Positions 54,982-62,962 of a stretch of DNA of 64,000 nt are shown here, piece after piece. The position numbers and the translations under genes are program-made. The first letter of the stretch is position 1, and each line of letters opens with the position of its first letter. Location of the stretch: assembly GCA_020636495.1 (NCBI GenBank), contig JACJXQ010000008.1, positions 2,356,001 to 2,420,000 on the forward strand, written 5' to 3'. Below the pieces are notes generated by a model. That model was not told the origin of the DNA. It did no database searches and saw only the letters and a program-made list of their open reading frames with translations. This DNA is from Chitinophagales bacterium (GTDB lineage: Bacteria; Bacteroidota; Bacteroidia; Chitinophagales; Chitinophagaceae).

Positions 54982-55338
54982 ATGGCCAAACATAACGAAA
55001 CTGGCGTAAAGGGGGAAGAAATTGCAGAAAACTTTTTGCAAACAAAAGGTTATTATGTGTTGCATCGTAACTGGCGTTGGGAACGCAAAGAGGTAGACAT
55101 TATCGCAGAACATAATGGGTTATTGATATTTATTGAAGTTAAGACCCGGTCTGACTCCTATTTCGGGTATCCTGAGGATGCTGTTGACGAAAAAAAACAA
55201 GACTACCTGAAAACGGCGGCAGAAGAGTTCCTGTACCAATACCCCGAATATTCACAGATACGATTCGACATTATCAGTATCATTACACGAAAAGACATCA
55301 TACAAGAGATCGTGCACTTTGAAGATGCTTTTTTCTAG
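54982..55338 (+). CDS. YraN family protein (UPF0102, predicted endonuclease fold)
   Basis: 118 residues. The family pattern is clear: GVKGEEIAENFLQTKGYYVLHRNWRWERKEVDIIAEHNGLLIFIEVKTR, with the nuclease-like E (GEE), D (EVDII) and E-x-K (IEVKTR) triad of the Holliday-junction-resolvase-like fold. The cellular role of YraN is unsettled. It is divergent from the isomerase gene, separated by 13 bp if the downstream start of that gene is right. No terminator is obvious directly after it. Confidence 0.92.
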   Translation: MAKHNETGVKGEEIAENFLQTKGYYVLHRNWRWERKEVDIIAEHNGLLIFIEVKTRSDSYFGYPEDAVDEKKQDYLKTAAEEFLYQYPEYSQIRFDIISIITRKDIIQEIVHFEDAFF

Positions 55339-55396
55339 TATATAAAACGGGACAAGTTATACATTACTTATTTTCAGCAGATACCGGGAGCTTTAT

Positions 55397-55431
55397 CCTG
55401 TTTTGTATCATTTTGTATCGTTTTATATCGA
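55397..55431 (-). repeat. Tandem 10-bp repeats, second locus
   Basis: Minus strand: CGATATAAAA, CGATACAAAA, TGATACAAAA, then CAGG. This is the same unit as at 12230-12261. The remaining intergenic sequence 55432-55656 is AT-rich with no gene or known RNA that I can support. Confidence 0.5.
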
Positions 55432-55656
55432 AAAAACAGTAGGGTGTAAAAAAGCATACTATAACTAATTGATCTTCAATACCAGTTTCGGAGCAAAATC
55501 TCAACCGATTATACCTGACCATTTCCACTAATACATAACTGCATTTTCATTATTTTCAAAGAACCTCATCAACGCCCTGAAAGGAGATTAACAATTAATC
55601 AAATTTACGTTATTTTTACTACAAATACAACTAAAAAATAGCCGCGTTTCAGATAT

Positions 55657-55702
55657 TCAGTAGATAAAAGAGCCGCGTGAACGCGGCTCTTTTATCTACT
55701 GA
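55657..55702 (-). terminator. Long perfect palindrome, probable terminator of the ELWxxDGT gene
   Basis: Two 22-bp perfectly complementary arms separated by only GA. The core AAAGAGCCGCGT/ACGCGGCTCTTT is a GC-rich stem flanked by A and T, so it can terminate transcription in both directions. It begins 16 bp beyond the stop at 55718. The arms are longer than a terminator needs. A partial GCCGCGT echo lies at 55641. Confidence 0.8.
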
Positions 55703-55717
55703 TCCATGTTATTATTA

Positions 55718-57442
55718 CTATTCTATTAATATCTTTTCAGCAACAATACCTTCGGTATTTTTCAGGCTGACAATATAGGTACCGACGGGTATATTATGCA
55801 AGCTTATGTTCAATGTTTCAGTGGGTTTATCTAAAGTTATTTTCTTTACAACCCTGCCTGACAGGTCGGTAATAGTCACTATACCATTGCTCTGTATCTT
55901 ATCGAAAGACAACAGTATATTGCCGCTGGCAGGGTTGGGTGCAATTTTAAGGCCGGTATTGGCTGTAACTGTTTTAACTGCCCCCGGGTTATGAGTCGTG
56001 TCTTTGTTGTTATAAGCTGTATCTGTTATGACCCATAGCTCGAAACCGGTAGTATCGAACGAGCCTCTCAGGAAAAGGGAGCCGTTAGCGACCGCTAGTA
56101 TATCTATTATGCTGCCCATACCATTAGTACCTTGCGAATGGCCGAGTACCTTTTTAGTACCCGCTGTAGTGCCATCAGTTACATAAAACTCAGGACCTTT
56201 AGGATTGGGGTAAAAAGTATCGCTGGCACTAAAAAACAATTTACCAGCATAGGCGGTAAACCTGTCCGGGTTAGAACCCTGGTCACTCTGTTTATTAATA
56301 TCCTGAATAAGTACTGTTCCGTTCGCAGTGCCGTCGGACACCCATAACTCCAGTCCGTGTACAGAATCGGTTGCAGTAAAAAACACCAGACTATCTTTAA
56401 GAGTTACAATCCGCTGATCAATGTACCCCCCATTCAAACTGTTAGGCACAACGCTTGGGTGTATTTTCTTCAGTCGGTGTGTTCCGTTGGCAGTGCCATC
56501 AGATACCCATGGCTCAATATCCCTGGAGTTTAATGCACCTGACGAATCCGCTCCGAAGAATAGTTTATTCTGCAAAACAACCATATTTGTTTTTATACCT
56601 TCCCCACTTCCACCCGGGTCAAATGTCATGACATAACTTGTACCATTTGCAGTGCCATCTGTTTGCCATAAGGAATAACCGAAAGGTGTTCCCGCCTGGG
56701 CCCTGAAATAATATTTACCATTATACATCACGCCATCTGTAAGCGTTGCCCAACCATTGGAATTTGAGCCTACCAGTTTGAATATCTGCGTACCGGCAGT
56801 AGTACCATCCGTAGTCCAGATCGCATTTCTTGCAGTACCATCATAAGCATTCACCAGAATAGTCCCGTTGACCTCTGCAACTACTGCAGCATCTGAGTGT
56901 TGGCCTCCCGACCTTATGTCTTTTAGAAGTATAGTACCATTTGCCGTACCATCAGTTACCCACAACTCTCTACCATGCGTTCCGTCGTCAGCTTTAAAAA
57001 ACAAAAGATTTTTAGCTACATAAAAGAGCCCCGGATTAGACGAGCCTGCACCCGGATTTATATTTTTCAGCATCTGGGTTCCCAATGCTGTCCCGTCTGT
57101 TACCCAGAGTTCCTTACCATTTGTACCATCATCAGCAGCAAAGTATACTTTCCCTTTATATTTTGTAAAAAATTCGGGGTTGGAGGAGCCTGGTCCGGGT
57201 TTAATGTCCGTTACCCGTTTTGTACCTGCAGCCGTTCCGTCAGATATCCATAATTCATAGCCATACGTACCGTCATCTGCCTGGAAATAGACCAGCGAAT
57301 CAATACCTACATAGCTCTGTGGCCTGGAATCGGCCGGTCCGGGATTGATATCAATACGCTCAATAACATACTGTGCCTGTAGTGTACAACTGATAAAAAA
57401 GGCGGCTAAAAAGCCGGGAAATGATTTTTTGAGTCTTAACAT
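55718..57442 (-). CDS. ELWxxDGT-repeat secreted protein with T9SS sorting domain
   Basis: 574 residues starting at the Met at 57442, which opens the signal peptide MLRLKKSFPGFLAAFFISCTLQAQ. Eight repeats of about 45-60 residues each carry a [EN]LW[VI][ST]DGT[AT].GT core followed by a 'LKDI.PG...S' turn; a ninth (FELWVITDTAY) is decayed. This pattern defines the ELWxxDGT repeat family, thought to form a propeller. The last ~75 residues (KIAPNPASGNILLSFDKI ... GIVAEKILIE) are a T9SS type A signal. The protein is likely on or outside the cell surface; function unknown. The frame runs to 57493, but the first 17 codons do not fit the signal peptide. Confidence 0.92.
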   Translation of the reverse strand: MLRLKKSFPGFLAAFFISCTLQAQYVIERIDINPGPADSRPQSYVGIDSLVYFQADDGTYGYELWISDGTAAGTKRVTDIKPGPGSSNPEFFTKYKGKVYFAADDGTNGKELWVTDGTALGTQMLKNINPGAGSSNPGLFYVAKNLLFFKADDGTHGRELWVTDGTANGTILLKDIRSGGQHSDAAVVAEVNGTILVNAYDGTARNAIWTTDGTTAGTQIFKLVGSNSNGWATLTDGVMYNGKYYFRAQAGTPFGYSLWQTDGTANGTSYVMTFDPGGSGEGIKTNMVVLQNKLFFGADSSGALNSRDIEPWVSDGTANGTHRLKKIHPSVVPNSLNGGYIDQRIVTLKDSLVFFTATDSVHGLELWVSDGTANGTVLIQDINKQSDQGSNPDRFTAYAGKLFFSASDTFYPNPKGPEFYVTDGTTAGTKKVLGHSQGTNGMGSIIDILAVANGSLFLRGSFDTTGFELWVITDTAYNNKDTTHNPGAVKTVTANTGLKIAPNPASGNILLSFDKIQSNGIVTITDLSGRVVKKITLDKPTETLNISLHNIPVGTYIVSLKNTEGIVAEKILIE

Positions 57443-57676
57443 ACAAAAATGGGTGGTTACATATAAAGATAGTAAAATGTTATATGTGGACACTTTTTTT
57501 ACGATCTACCCCAAAAAATATCTTTCCCAAATCGTTGATCCTATAGCACCTTGCCGGTAATTTTCGATGTATTACATTTTTCAGGATAACTTTCATTAGC
57601 ACACCCTATTGCCTAAAGTTTTTAATCTCTGTAGTCATAACATTTAATTATATTGTAACATAAATCAAAGAAGAAG

Positions 57677-59650
57677 ATGAAGCAATTCTTTACATTTTTA
57701 TGTGCAATGTTGTCTGTTTCAGCTATGGCACAGCCAACAGCTTACTATGCTTTACGCATCAATGCAACTACGCAGGCTACACCTAACCCAACAGTAACAT
57801 TACGGTGGGTGTGTCCACCGGGGACCGGCACTACGTACATATACCGTAAAGCAAAAACTGCTACTGCGTGGGGTGCTGCCATTGCGCAGCTACCGGATGC
57901 TACATTAAGCTATATTGACAACAAAGTAGCAGCCGGTGGTGCTTATGAGTACTACATCAAAAAAACAGACAGCACCGGAGCGCACGGATATATATATGCA
58001 GGTATCAACGAGCCTGCCATTCATTACAGGGGTGCCATGATATTATTGGTTGATGATGCCTTTACAAATACCTGTAGTACCGAGATAGCAACTTTGATGA
58101 AGGACCTGAGTGGCGACGGGTGGAAGGTTATACGTAAAGACTTTCCAAGAACAGCTACAGTTGCTACCGTAAAAAGCTATATAACAGCTACTGCGCAAGC
58201 TGACACAAGTGTTGAAGGCGTATATATACTGGGGCATATTGCTGTGCCTTACAGCGGAGAATTAAATCCTGACGGACATAAAGACCATATTGGAGCATGG
58301 CCTGCGGATGCCTATTACGGTGAACTGAATGGCACATGGACAGATGCCTCGGTAAACAATACCACATCTGCAAACACACTGAACCGAAATACACCGGGTG
58401 ACGGAAAGTTTGACCCCAGCTATTTCCCTAGTGATATAGAGCTACAGGTGGGCCGTGTAGACTTTTATGACATGCCGGCTTTCAGTAAGACGGAGGAAGT
58501 ACTCATGAAAAGCTATCTGAACAAAGCACACCAATATAAGATCGGTGCCTTAAATGTCATCAAACGTGGTATTGTTGATGACAATTTCAAAACCTACCAG
58601 GAAGGTTTCGCAGGCAATGGCTGGCGGAATATTTCCGTCATGGTAGGCATTGACAGTGTATTCGCGAAAGATATAGTCACTACGCTGAATACAGATTTCT
58701 ATCAATGGGCCTATGGCTGTGGTGGCGGCACCTATACCAGTTGCGGAGGTGTAGGCACTACCAATGATATTGCGGCAGGCAATATGAAAGCCATCTTCAC
58801 GATGTTTTTCGGTAGCTACTTTGGCGACTGGAATTACACCAACAACTTTCTCAGGGCACCTCTCTGTGCCAATGAACCATCATTAGCCTCATTCTGGAGC
58901 GGCAGGCCTAACTGGCCGTTGCATCATATGGCATTGGGAGAGACCATAGGTTACTCTACACGCTTATCGCAAAACAACTACTCTTTATATGAAACGCCTA
59001 TACCATCGCTGGCAAGAACAGTTAATATGGCACTGATGGGCGACCCCAGCCTTCGGACGGAATATGTAAAGCCAGTGCCTACTGTATTGACAACAGCCAA
59101 CCCGGCTGCCGGAGCCGTAATAAACTGGACAGCAAGCCCAGAACCCAATGTGAGCGGATACTATGTATACAGGTCTGATGCTGAATACGGAGAATACAAA
59201 CTGCGCTCCGGCCTGGTTACCGGAACAAGCTATACTGATTCATTTGGAACAGATGGTACCTATTGGTATATGGTACGTGCCTGCAAGCTGACCACTACCC
59301 CATCCGGCACTTACTATAATATGAGTATCGGTACTGCAAAATCAGGCACATTCAAATATCCATATTTTGATGTAAGCGTTCAATACATTTCGGCATTGAC
59401 AGAGGTTCAGGTATATCCTAATCCTGCCCGTGAGTCGGTACAGCTCCGCATTAACAGTATCAGGCAATCAGATGCCTATGTTACGATAACAGATATCCAG
59501 GGGCGTGTGCAAGAAGCCGCTAATATTACATTGCAAACCGGAGAAAATGCTATGCAATTCAACATCAGTAACCTACCGGCAGGAATGTATATGGTGAACA
59601 TAAACACCGGAACTGAAAAAAGAACAGTTAAGCTGGCCAAAACATATTAA
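57677..59650 (+). CDS. Secreted protein with degenerate gingipain (C25)-like domain, Fn3 module and T9SS tail
   Basis: 657 residues. Signal peptide MKQFFTFLCAMLSVSAMA; an Fn3-like segment (about 25-108); then about 115-455 a region that follows the C25 caspase-like layout: VEGVYILGHIAVPYSG (about 175), WPADAYYGELNG, a run ending IELQVGRVDFYDMPAF and MALMGDPSLRTEY. At the places where C25 enzymes have catalytic His and Cys, this protein reads YGCGGG and FFGSYFGDW, so activity is doubtful. A second Fn3 (about 470-560) and a type A T9SS tail (VYPNPARESVQLRI ... TVKLAKTY) end it. The comparison with C25 is from memory and uncertain. Confidence 0.8.
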   Translation: MKQFFTFLCAMLSVSAMAQPTAYYALRINATTQATPNPTVTLRWVCPPGTGTTYIYRKAKTATAWGAAIAQLPDATLSYIDNKVAAGGAYEYYIKKTDSTGAHGYIYAGINEPAIHYRGAMILLVDDAFTNTCSTEIATLMKDLSGDGWKVIRKDFPRTATVATVKSYITATAQADTSVEGVYILGHIAVPYSGELNPDGHKDHIGAWPADAYYGELNGTWTDASVNNTTSANTLNRNTPGDGKFDPSYFPSDIELQVGRVDFYDMPAFSKTEEVLMKSYLNKAHQYKIGALNVIKRGIVDDNFKTYQEGFAGNGWRNISVMVGIDSVFAKDIVTTLNTDFYQWAYGCGGGTYTSCGGVGTTNDIAAGNMKAIFTMFFGSYFGDWNYTNNFLRAPLCANEPSLASFWSGRPNWPLHHMALGETIGYSTRLSQNNYSLYETPIPSLARTVNMALMGDPSLRTEYVKPVPTVLTTANPAAGAVINWTASPEPNVSGYYVYRSDAEYGEYKLRSGLVTGTSYTDSFGTDGTYWYMVRACKLTTTPSGTYYNMSIGTAKSGTFKYPYFDVSVQYISALTEVQVYPNPARESVQLRINSIRQSDAYVTITDIQGRVQEAANITLQTGENAMQFNISNLPAGMYMVNINTGTEKRTVKLAKTY

Positions 59651-59734
59651 CAGCCGGCGGTACTAACAGGTAATTTGATTTTTTATTACATTTGATGACT
59701 GTTCAAAAAAACGAGCTAAAAGGATAAAATACAT

Positions 59735-59935
59735 ATGAAAAAAACAATACTTTTCATCGCAGCCGGGTTACTGACCATCACTGTATTGCCCTCTTGCAAT
59801 AAATCATATACCTGTGAGTGCCTGAAAACCAATGGCAGCAAAGACGTGCATACCGTTATCTCAATAAACAGAACTCAGGCTCAGAAGGACTGCAATGAAT
59901 ACGGCCTTGTTGGTTATTGCGACATTAAAGAATAA
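59735..59935 (+). CDS. Small Cys-rich lipoprotein
   Basis: 66 residues. Lipoprotein signal MKKTILFIAAGLLTITVLPSC with lipobox LPSC. The mature part of 46 residues holds four further Cys besides the lipid-bearing one and could form disulfides in the periplasm. Similar tiny Bacteroidota proteins with a CECL/GYC pattern are common, with no known role. A TACATTTG box at 59687-59694 may be its -7 element. A terminator follows closely, so it is a single-gene unit. Confidence 0.75.
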   Translation: MKKTILFIAAGLLTITVLPSCNKSYTCECLKTNGSKDVHTVISINRTQAQKDCNEYGLVGYCDIKE

Positions 59936-59958
59936 ACATTTTATACTTATCATATTGA

Positions 59959-59988
59959 AGAGCCTGTGCTATGCGCAGGCTCTTTTTG
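59959..59988 (+). terminator. Intrinsic terminator after the small lipoprotein gene
   Basis: AGAGCCTG/CAGGCTCT with a nine-base loop, then TTTTT. It lies 23 bp after the stop. A short CACAATTCCCCCTTTATTT string at 59995-60013 matches the edge of the R repeats but is too short to call. Confidence 0.85.
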
Positions 59989-60061
59989 CTTCTCCACAAT
60001 TCCCCCTTTATTTCACCGTTAAGGTCTTATTATCTTATGTATTTTTGACACAACATATGCT

Positions 60062-61255
60062 ATGAAAAGAATATTACCATTATTGCTGTCTTTTATTTTT
60101 CCTTTGTTTTGCCATGCGCAAAGTACAGATACGATACATGTATATTTTGACCTTGCGGTATCATCTCTAAACAGCCAAACACGGTCGCAACTGGACTCTC
60201 TTGCTTATTATGATATATTACCAACAAATAAGAAATACGGCATTATAGGTTATGCTGATTACCTGGGTACAGAAGAGTCGAATATTACCTTGTCTCAAAA
60301 AAGGGCAGATGCTGTTGAAAAGTACCTGCAAGGGCTTGGCGTAAGGCCTGAACTGATAGAAACGGTAACAGGCAAAGGTGAGATCAGTCGTGAAATGACA
60401 GGGGCTGAAGGCTACCCTACTGACAGGCGGGTAGATATTGTTATCGGAGGATTTAAAGAAAAGCCGAGCACTCCACGCACTATATCTAATGATGGCAACT
60501 TGTGGAAAGTATACTTTGAAGAACAGACGACAAAAGAAAACAGTGGCATCAAACTAAAACCCGGGCAGGACGCAATAATTGCACATTTATGTGATTACCT
60601 TAAGAAGAACGGCAAGGTAAATATCATGATAGCCGGTCATGCAATCGGCAAGAACGAAACTGTACTGGTATCGGATAGCAGAGCCAAATATGTGGCATTC
60701 AGGCTGAACCAATGCGGCATTCACCAATCCCGTATCCGTACTGTTGCTTTCGGCTTAACTCAAAACATACCCAACGGAAGCAAAGAAGATGACTTCAGGC
60801 GGGCCATCATCACTATTGACAGTGGAATTAAAAAACCGGAGCCTGCAGCTCAACCAAAAATAGACATATCAAAGGTCGCCAAAAATGAGACGATAAGGCT
60901 GGATAATATATTCTTCCTGCCCGGCAGTCACATGATCAGGGAAGAATCAGCTGAAACGCTTTTTAACCTGTATACTACGATGAAGTTCAATCCAACCCTG
61001 AAAATCAACATAGAAGGCCATATCTGCTGCCTGACCAACACTACCGAAGACGGTTATGACTATGACGAAAAGGAATATGGCCTGTCGAAGAACCGTGCCA
61101 GGGCGGTATATGAATATCTTACAGACAAAGGCATTGAACCTGATCGTATGACCTATGAAGGATTCGGTATTCAACAACCATTAAAATGGCCGGAAAGGTC
61201 TTTGGCCGATGAGAATATGAACCGTCGTGTTGAAATAAGGATCATTGATAAATAG
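60062..61255 (+). CDS. Triple OmpA-domain periplasmic/outer-membrane protein
   Basis: 397 residues. Signal peptide MKRILPLLLSFIFPLFCHAQS, then three successive OmpA/MotB-type modules with no barrel: about 25-135 (HVYFDLAVSSLN ... RRVDIVIG), about 148-260 (VYFEEQTTKENSG ... FRRAIITID) and about 280-397 (RLDNIFFLPGSH ... NRRVEIRIID). The first and third keep the peptidoglycan-binding N-x-x-L-S-x-x-R-A pattern (SNITLSQKRADAVEKYL; EYGLSKNRARAVYEYL); the middle one (ETVLVSDSRAKYVAFRL) is diverged. It probably binds peptidoglycan at several points. A TATTTTTG box at 60040-60047 lies just upstream. Confidence 0.85.
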   Translation: MKRILPLLLSFIFPLFCHAQSTDTIHVYFDLAVSSLNSQTRSQLDSLAYYDILPTNKKYGIIGYADYLGTEESNITLSQKRADAVEKYLQGLGVRPELIETVTGKGEISREMTGAEGYPTDRRVDIVIGGFKEKPSTPRTISNDGNLWKVYFEEQTTKENSGIKLKPGQDAIIAHLCDYLKKNGKVNIMIAGHAIGKNETVLVSDSRAKYVAFRLNQCGIHQSRIRTVAFGLTQNIPNGSKEDDFRRAIITIDSGIKKPEPAAQPKIDISKVAKNETIRLDNIFFLPGSHMIREESAETLFNLYTTMKFNPTLKINIEGHICCLTNTTEDGYDYDEKEYGLSKNRARAVYEYLTDKGIEPDRMTYEGFGIQQPLKWPERSLADENMNRRVEIRIIDK

Positions 61256-61365
61256 CTTTGAACTTTATAAACATTATCTATATAACAGCGGCAACAAACC
61301 TTATTTATTTTCGTTTGTTTAAATATTGTCTGTAATGGTGCAGGCAATATTTAAACAGAATAGTC

Positions 61366-61866
61366 ATGGACAACTTAATTGCTGTATGCAATAATCACTT
61401 AGCCGCTGTACAAGCCGTAGGTGCATTAAAAGAGCAGAATCACTTAACCTCCAAACAACTATCTATCATAGGTAAGGCAGATAAAGCCAGGAATGCTATC
61501 ATACTTGATGATGATGACGTATCAAAAGTAACCACAACAGAGGCAGGTATTGGCGTAGCCCTCGGGTCTGCATTGGGTATATTAACAGGAGTAGGCATAT
61601 TCGCTATTCCCGGGCTTGGCTTTTTGTATGGAGCGGGCGCACTCATCGGCGGTATAGCGGGATTTGACCTGGGCCTGATAGGTGGTGGTATAGTATCAGC
61701 CCTTACCGTAGCCGGCATAAAAATAAATGAAACCCATAGCTATGATGAGGACATCAAACAAGGCAAATTCCTGGTTGTTGTACAAGGCACGAAAGAAGTG
61801 GTGAATGCTGCAAAAAGTACATTAGAAAAAATGGACGGTGTGGAAAAAGTCACAGCACATACCTGA
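61366..61866 (+). CDS. Hypothetical protein with glycine-rich hydrophobic centre (general stress GSP17M/DUF1269-like)
   Basis: 166 residues. A short ferredoxin-like N-terminal part (LIAVCNNHLAAVQAVGALKEQNHLTSKQLSIIGK) is followed by a Gly-rich hydrophobic stretch (about 65-120, GIGVALGSALGILTGVGIFAIPGLGFL) and a C-terminal alpha/beta part (GKFLVVVQGTKEVVNAAKSTLEKMDGVEKV). This layout resembles proteins annotated as DUF1269 or general stress protein 17M, which have two membrane-inserted Gly-rich helices. Function unknown. It stands alone, about 110 bp after the OmpA gene, with a terminator after it. Confidence 0.75.
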   Translation: MDNLIAVCNNHLAAVQAVGALKEQNHLTSKQLSIIGKADKARNAIILDDDDVSKVTTTEAGIGVALGSALGILTGVGIFAIPGLGFLYGAGALIGGIAGFDLGLIGGGIVSALTVAGIKINETHSYDEDIKQGKFLVVVQGTKEVVNAAKSTLEKMDGVEKVTAHT

Positions 61867-61900
61867 TAACAAATTAAACAGGACACTCATACATAAATAA

Positions 61901-61932
61901 AAGAAAGGAGCCTTACGGGGCTCCTTTCTTAA
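61901..61932 (+). terminator. Bidirectional terminator between convergent genes
   Basis: AAGAAAGGAGCC pairs with GGCTCCTTTCTT around an eight-base or shorter loop, with AT-rich flanks on both sides. It sits between the stops at 61866 and 61954. Confidence 0.88.
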
Positions 61933-61953
61933 TATTACGAGTGAGAGAAACAA

Positions 61954-62514
61954 TTACTCCTGAGTAGCAGTGTACACTACGTCAACCGCGTAAGTACCTG
62001 CAGGGTAAGCGAAACCTGGAGTAGCTTTATACTTTACACTGAAAGTCTGGTTACCACCACGGTCTGCTGCTGTGATCAGGTCCTGGTTAGAAGCTGTCAA
62101 AGTAGAGTAAGCAGTTGAAGAGAACGGGCTGGCTATAGAACCACCTGTACCGTTGGCTGTTACTTTTACTGCCAGAACACCACTTACTGGCATAGTTGGA
62201 GCCGGGGTAGTGTTACCTGTGTATGAGAAGTTTGTAGCGTTAGCTTTAACAGCTACTGAGAAATTCTTGTTAGAACGTACTTTCAGTTCCTGTGCATCAC
62301 TTTCAACACCGTTAGCGTAGTCGTTAACTGTTGTGAAAGGGATAGTCACGTCAGCACCTGTAGCAGAGCTGTTACCTGTGAAAGTGATCTCGATTGCGTT
62401 GCTCAGCACCAGGTTGGTAGTTTGAGAAGCAGAAGAGGTTTGGTTAGCCTGGTTTTGAGCGTTAGCTGCGAAACCGATTGAAGCGAAAACTGCGATTGCG
62501 ATGATCTTTTTCAT
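61954..62514 (-). CDS. Secreted beta-rich protein, possibly surface subunit (DUF4402/WxL-like)
   Basis: 186 residues. Signal peptide MKKIIAIAVFASIGFAANAQ, then a Thr/Ser/Asn/Ala-rich mature protein with many predicted strands: ITFTGNSSATGADVTIPFTTVNDY, KNFSVAVKANATNFSY, GVLAVKVTANG, NQTFSVKYKATPGFAYPAGTYAVDVVYTATQE. The last segment (PAGTYxVxVxYTxT) is like the closing strand of DUF4402, WxL and spore-coat-U-like domains, which are secreted structural proteins. The coding sequence uses an unusually uniform codon set and the leader is long and CAAA-rich, both hints of high expression. No partner genes lie nearby. Confidence 0.8.
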   Translation of the reverse strand: MKKIIAIAVFASIGFAANAQNQANQTSSASQTTNLVLSNAIEITFTGNSSATGADVTIPFTTVNDYANGVESDAQELKVRSNKNFSVAVKANATNFSYTGNTTPAPTMPVSGVLAVKVTANGTGGSIASPFSSTAYSTLTASNQDLITAADRGGNQTFSVKYKATPGFAYPAGTYAVDVVYTATQE

Positions 62515-62592
62515 AATTGTTGTTTTTGTTTGTTTTAGTTTGGTTGTTTGTTTAAAAATGTTTGTTGTTTGTGTTTGTTCGTTTGTTGATAC
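62515..62592 (-). promoter_or_regulatory. CAAA-rich unstructured leader of the secreted protein gene
   Basis: On the minus strand about 75 bases before the start consist almost wholly of AAACAA/CAAAC runs with hardly any G. A CATCTTTG box (62597-62604) just upstream differs by one base from TAnnTTTG and could be the -7 element. Such A-rich leaders help ribosome entry in Bacteroidota, which rarely use Shine-Dalgarno pairing. The rest of 62605-62893 shows only a short ATACCC/GGGTAT hairpin (62843-62865) and no gene. Confidence 0.5.
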
Positions 62593-62962
62593 AAAGATGC
62601 GACGGGAAAGTGCCTTGAGAGAAATTTTCAGCTTCAGTTAACCACGTATTTGCAACCCGCTAACGAGCCGTTAACAAATGAAAACAATTTATACAATTGA
62701 TTTTCAATTAATTAGACACCAAAACAGCAAATCAACACATGAGAGTGGGTCTTTTCTAAACAGACTGTTTAACAAGGGTCTATTGTTATCATATCCTCTT
62801 CCCGATAATTGAAAGCAGGCAACTACCCTATAGCCCGGCGAGATACCCAGAGCATTTGGGGGTATGTGGCGCTTCTTATTTAATTATTAAAGGTTGACAT
62901 TCCTGTTTTCACCTGATAATTAATATATTCGTCAGTCTAAAAATCAAAACACAGTAAAGTAT

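Noticed and set aside
59995..60013. Partial R-repeat edge
   Set aside because: CACAATTCCCCCTTTATTT resembles the repeat start, but only about 14 bases match and the palindrome is absent.
62605..62962. Riboswitch ahead of the formate-THF ligase gene
   Set aside because: A short ATACCC/GGGTAT hairpin is present, but I could not match the THF riboswitch or any other known class.
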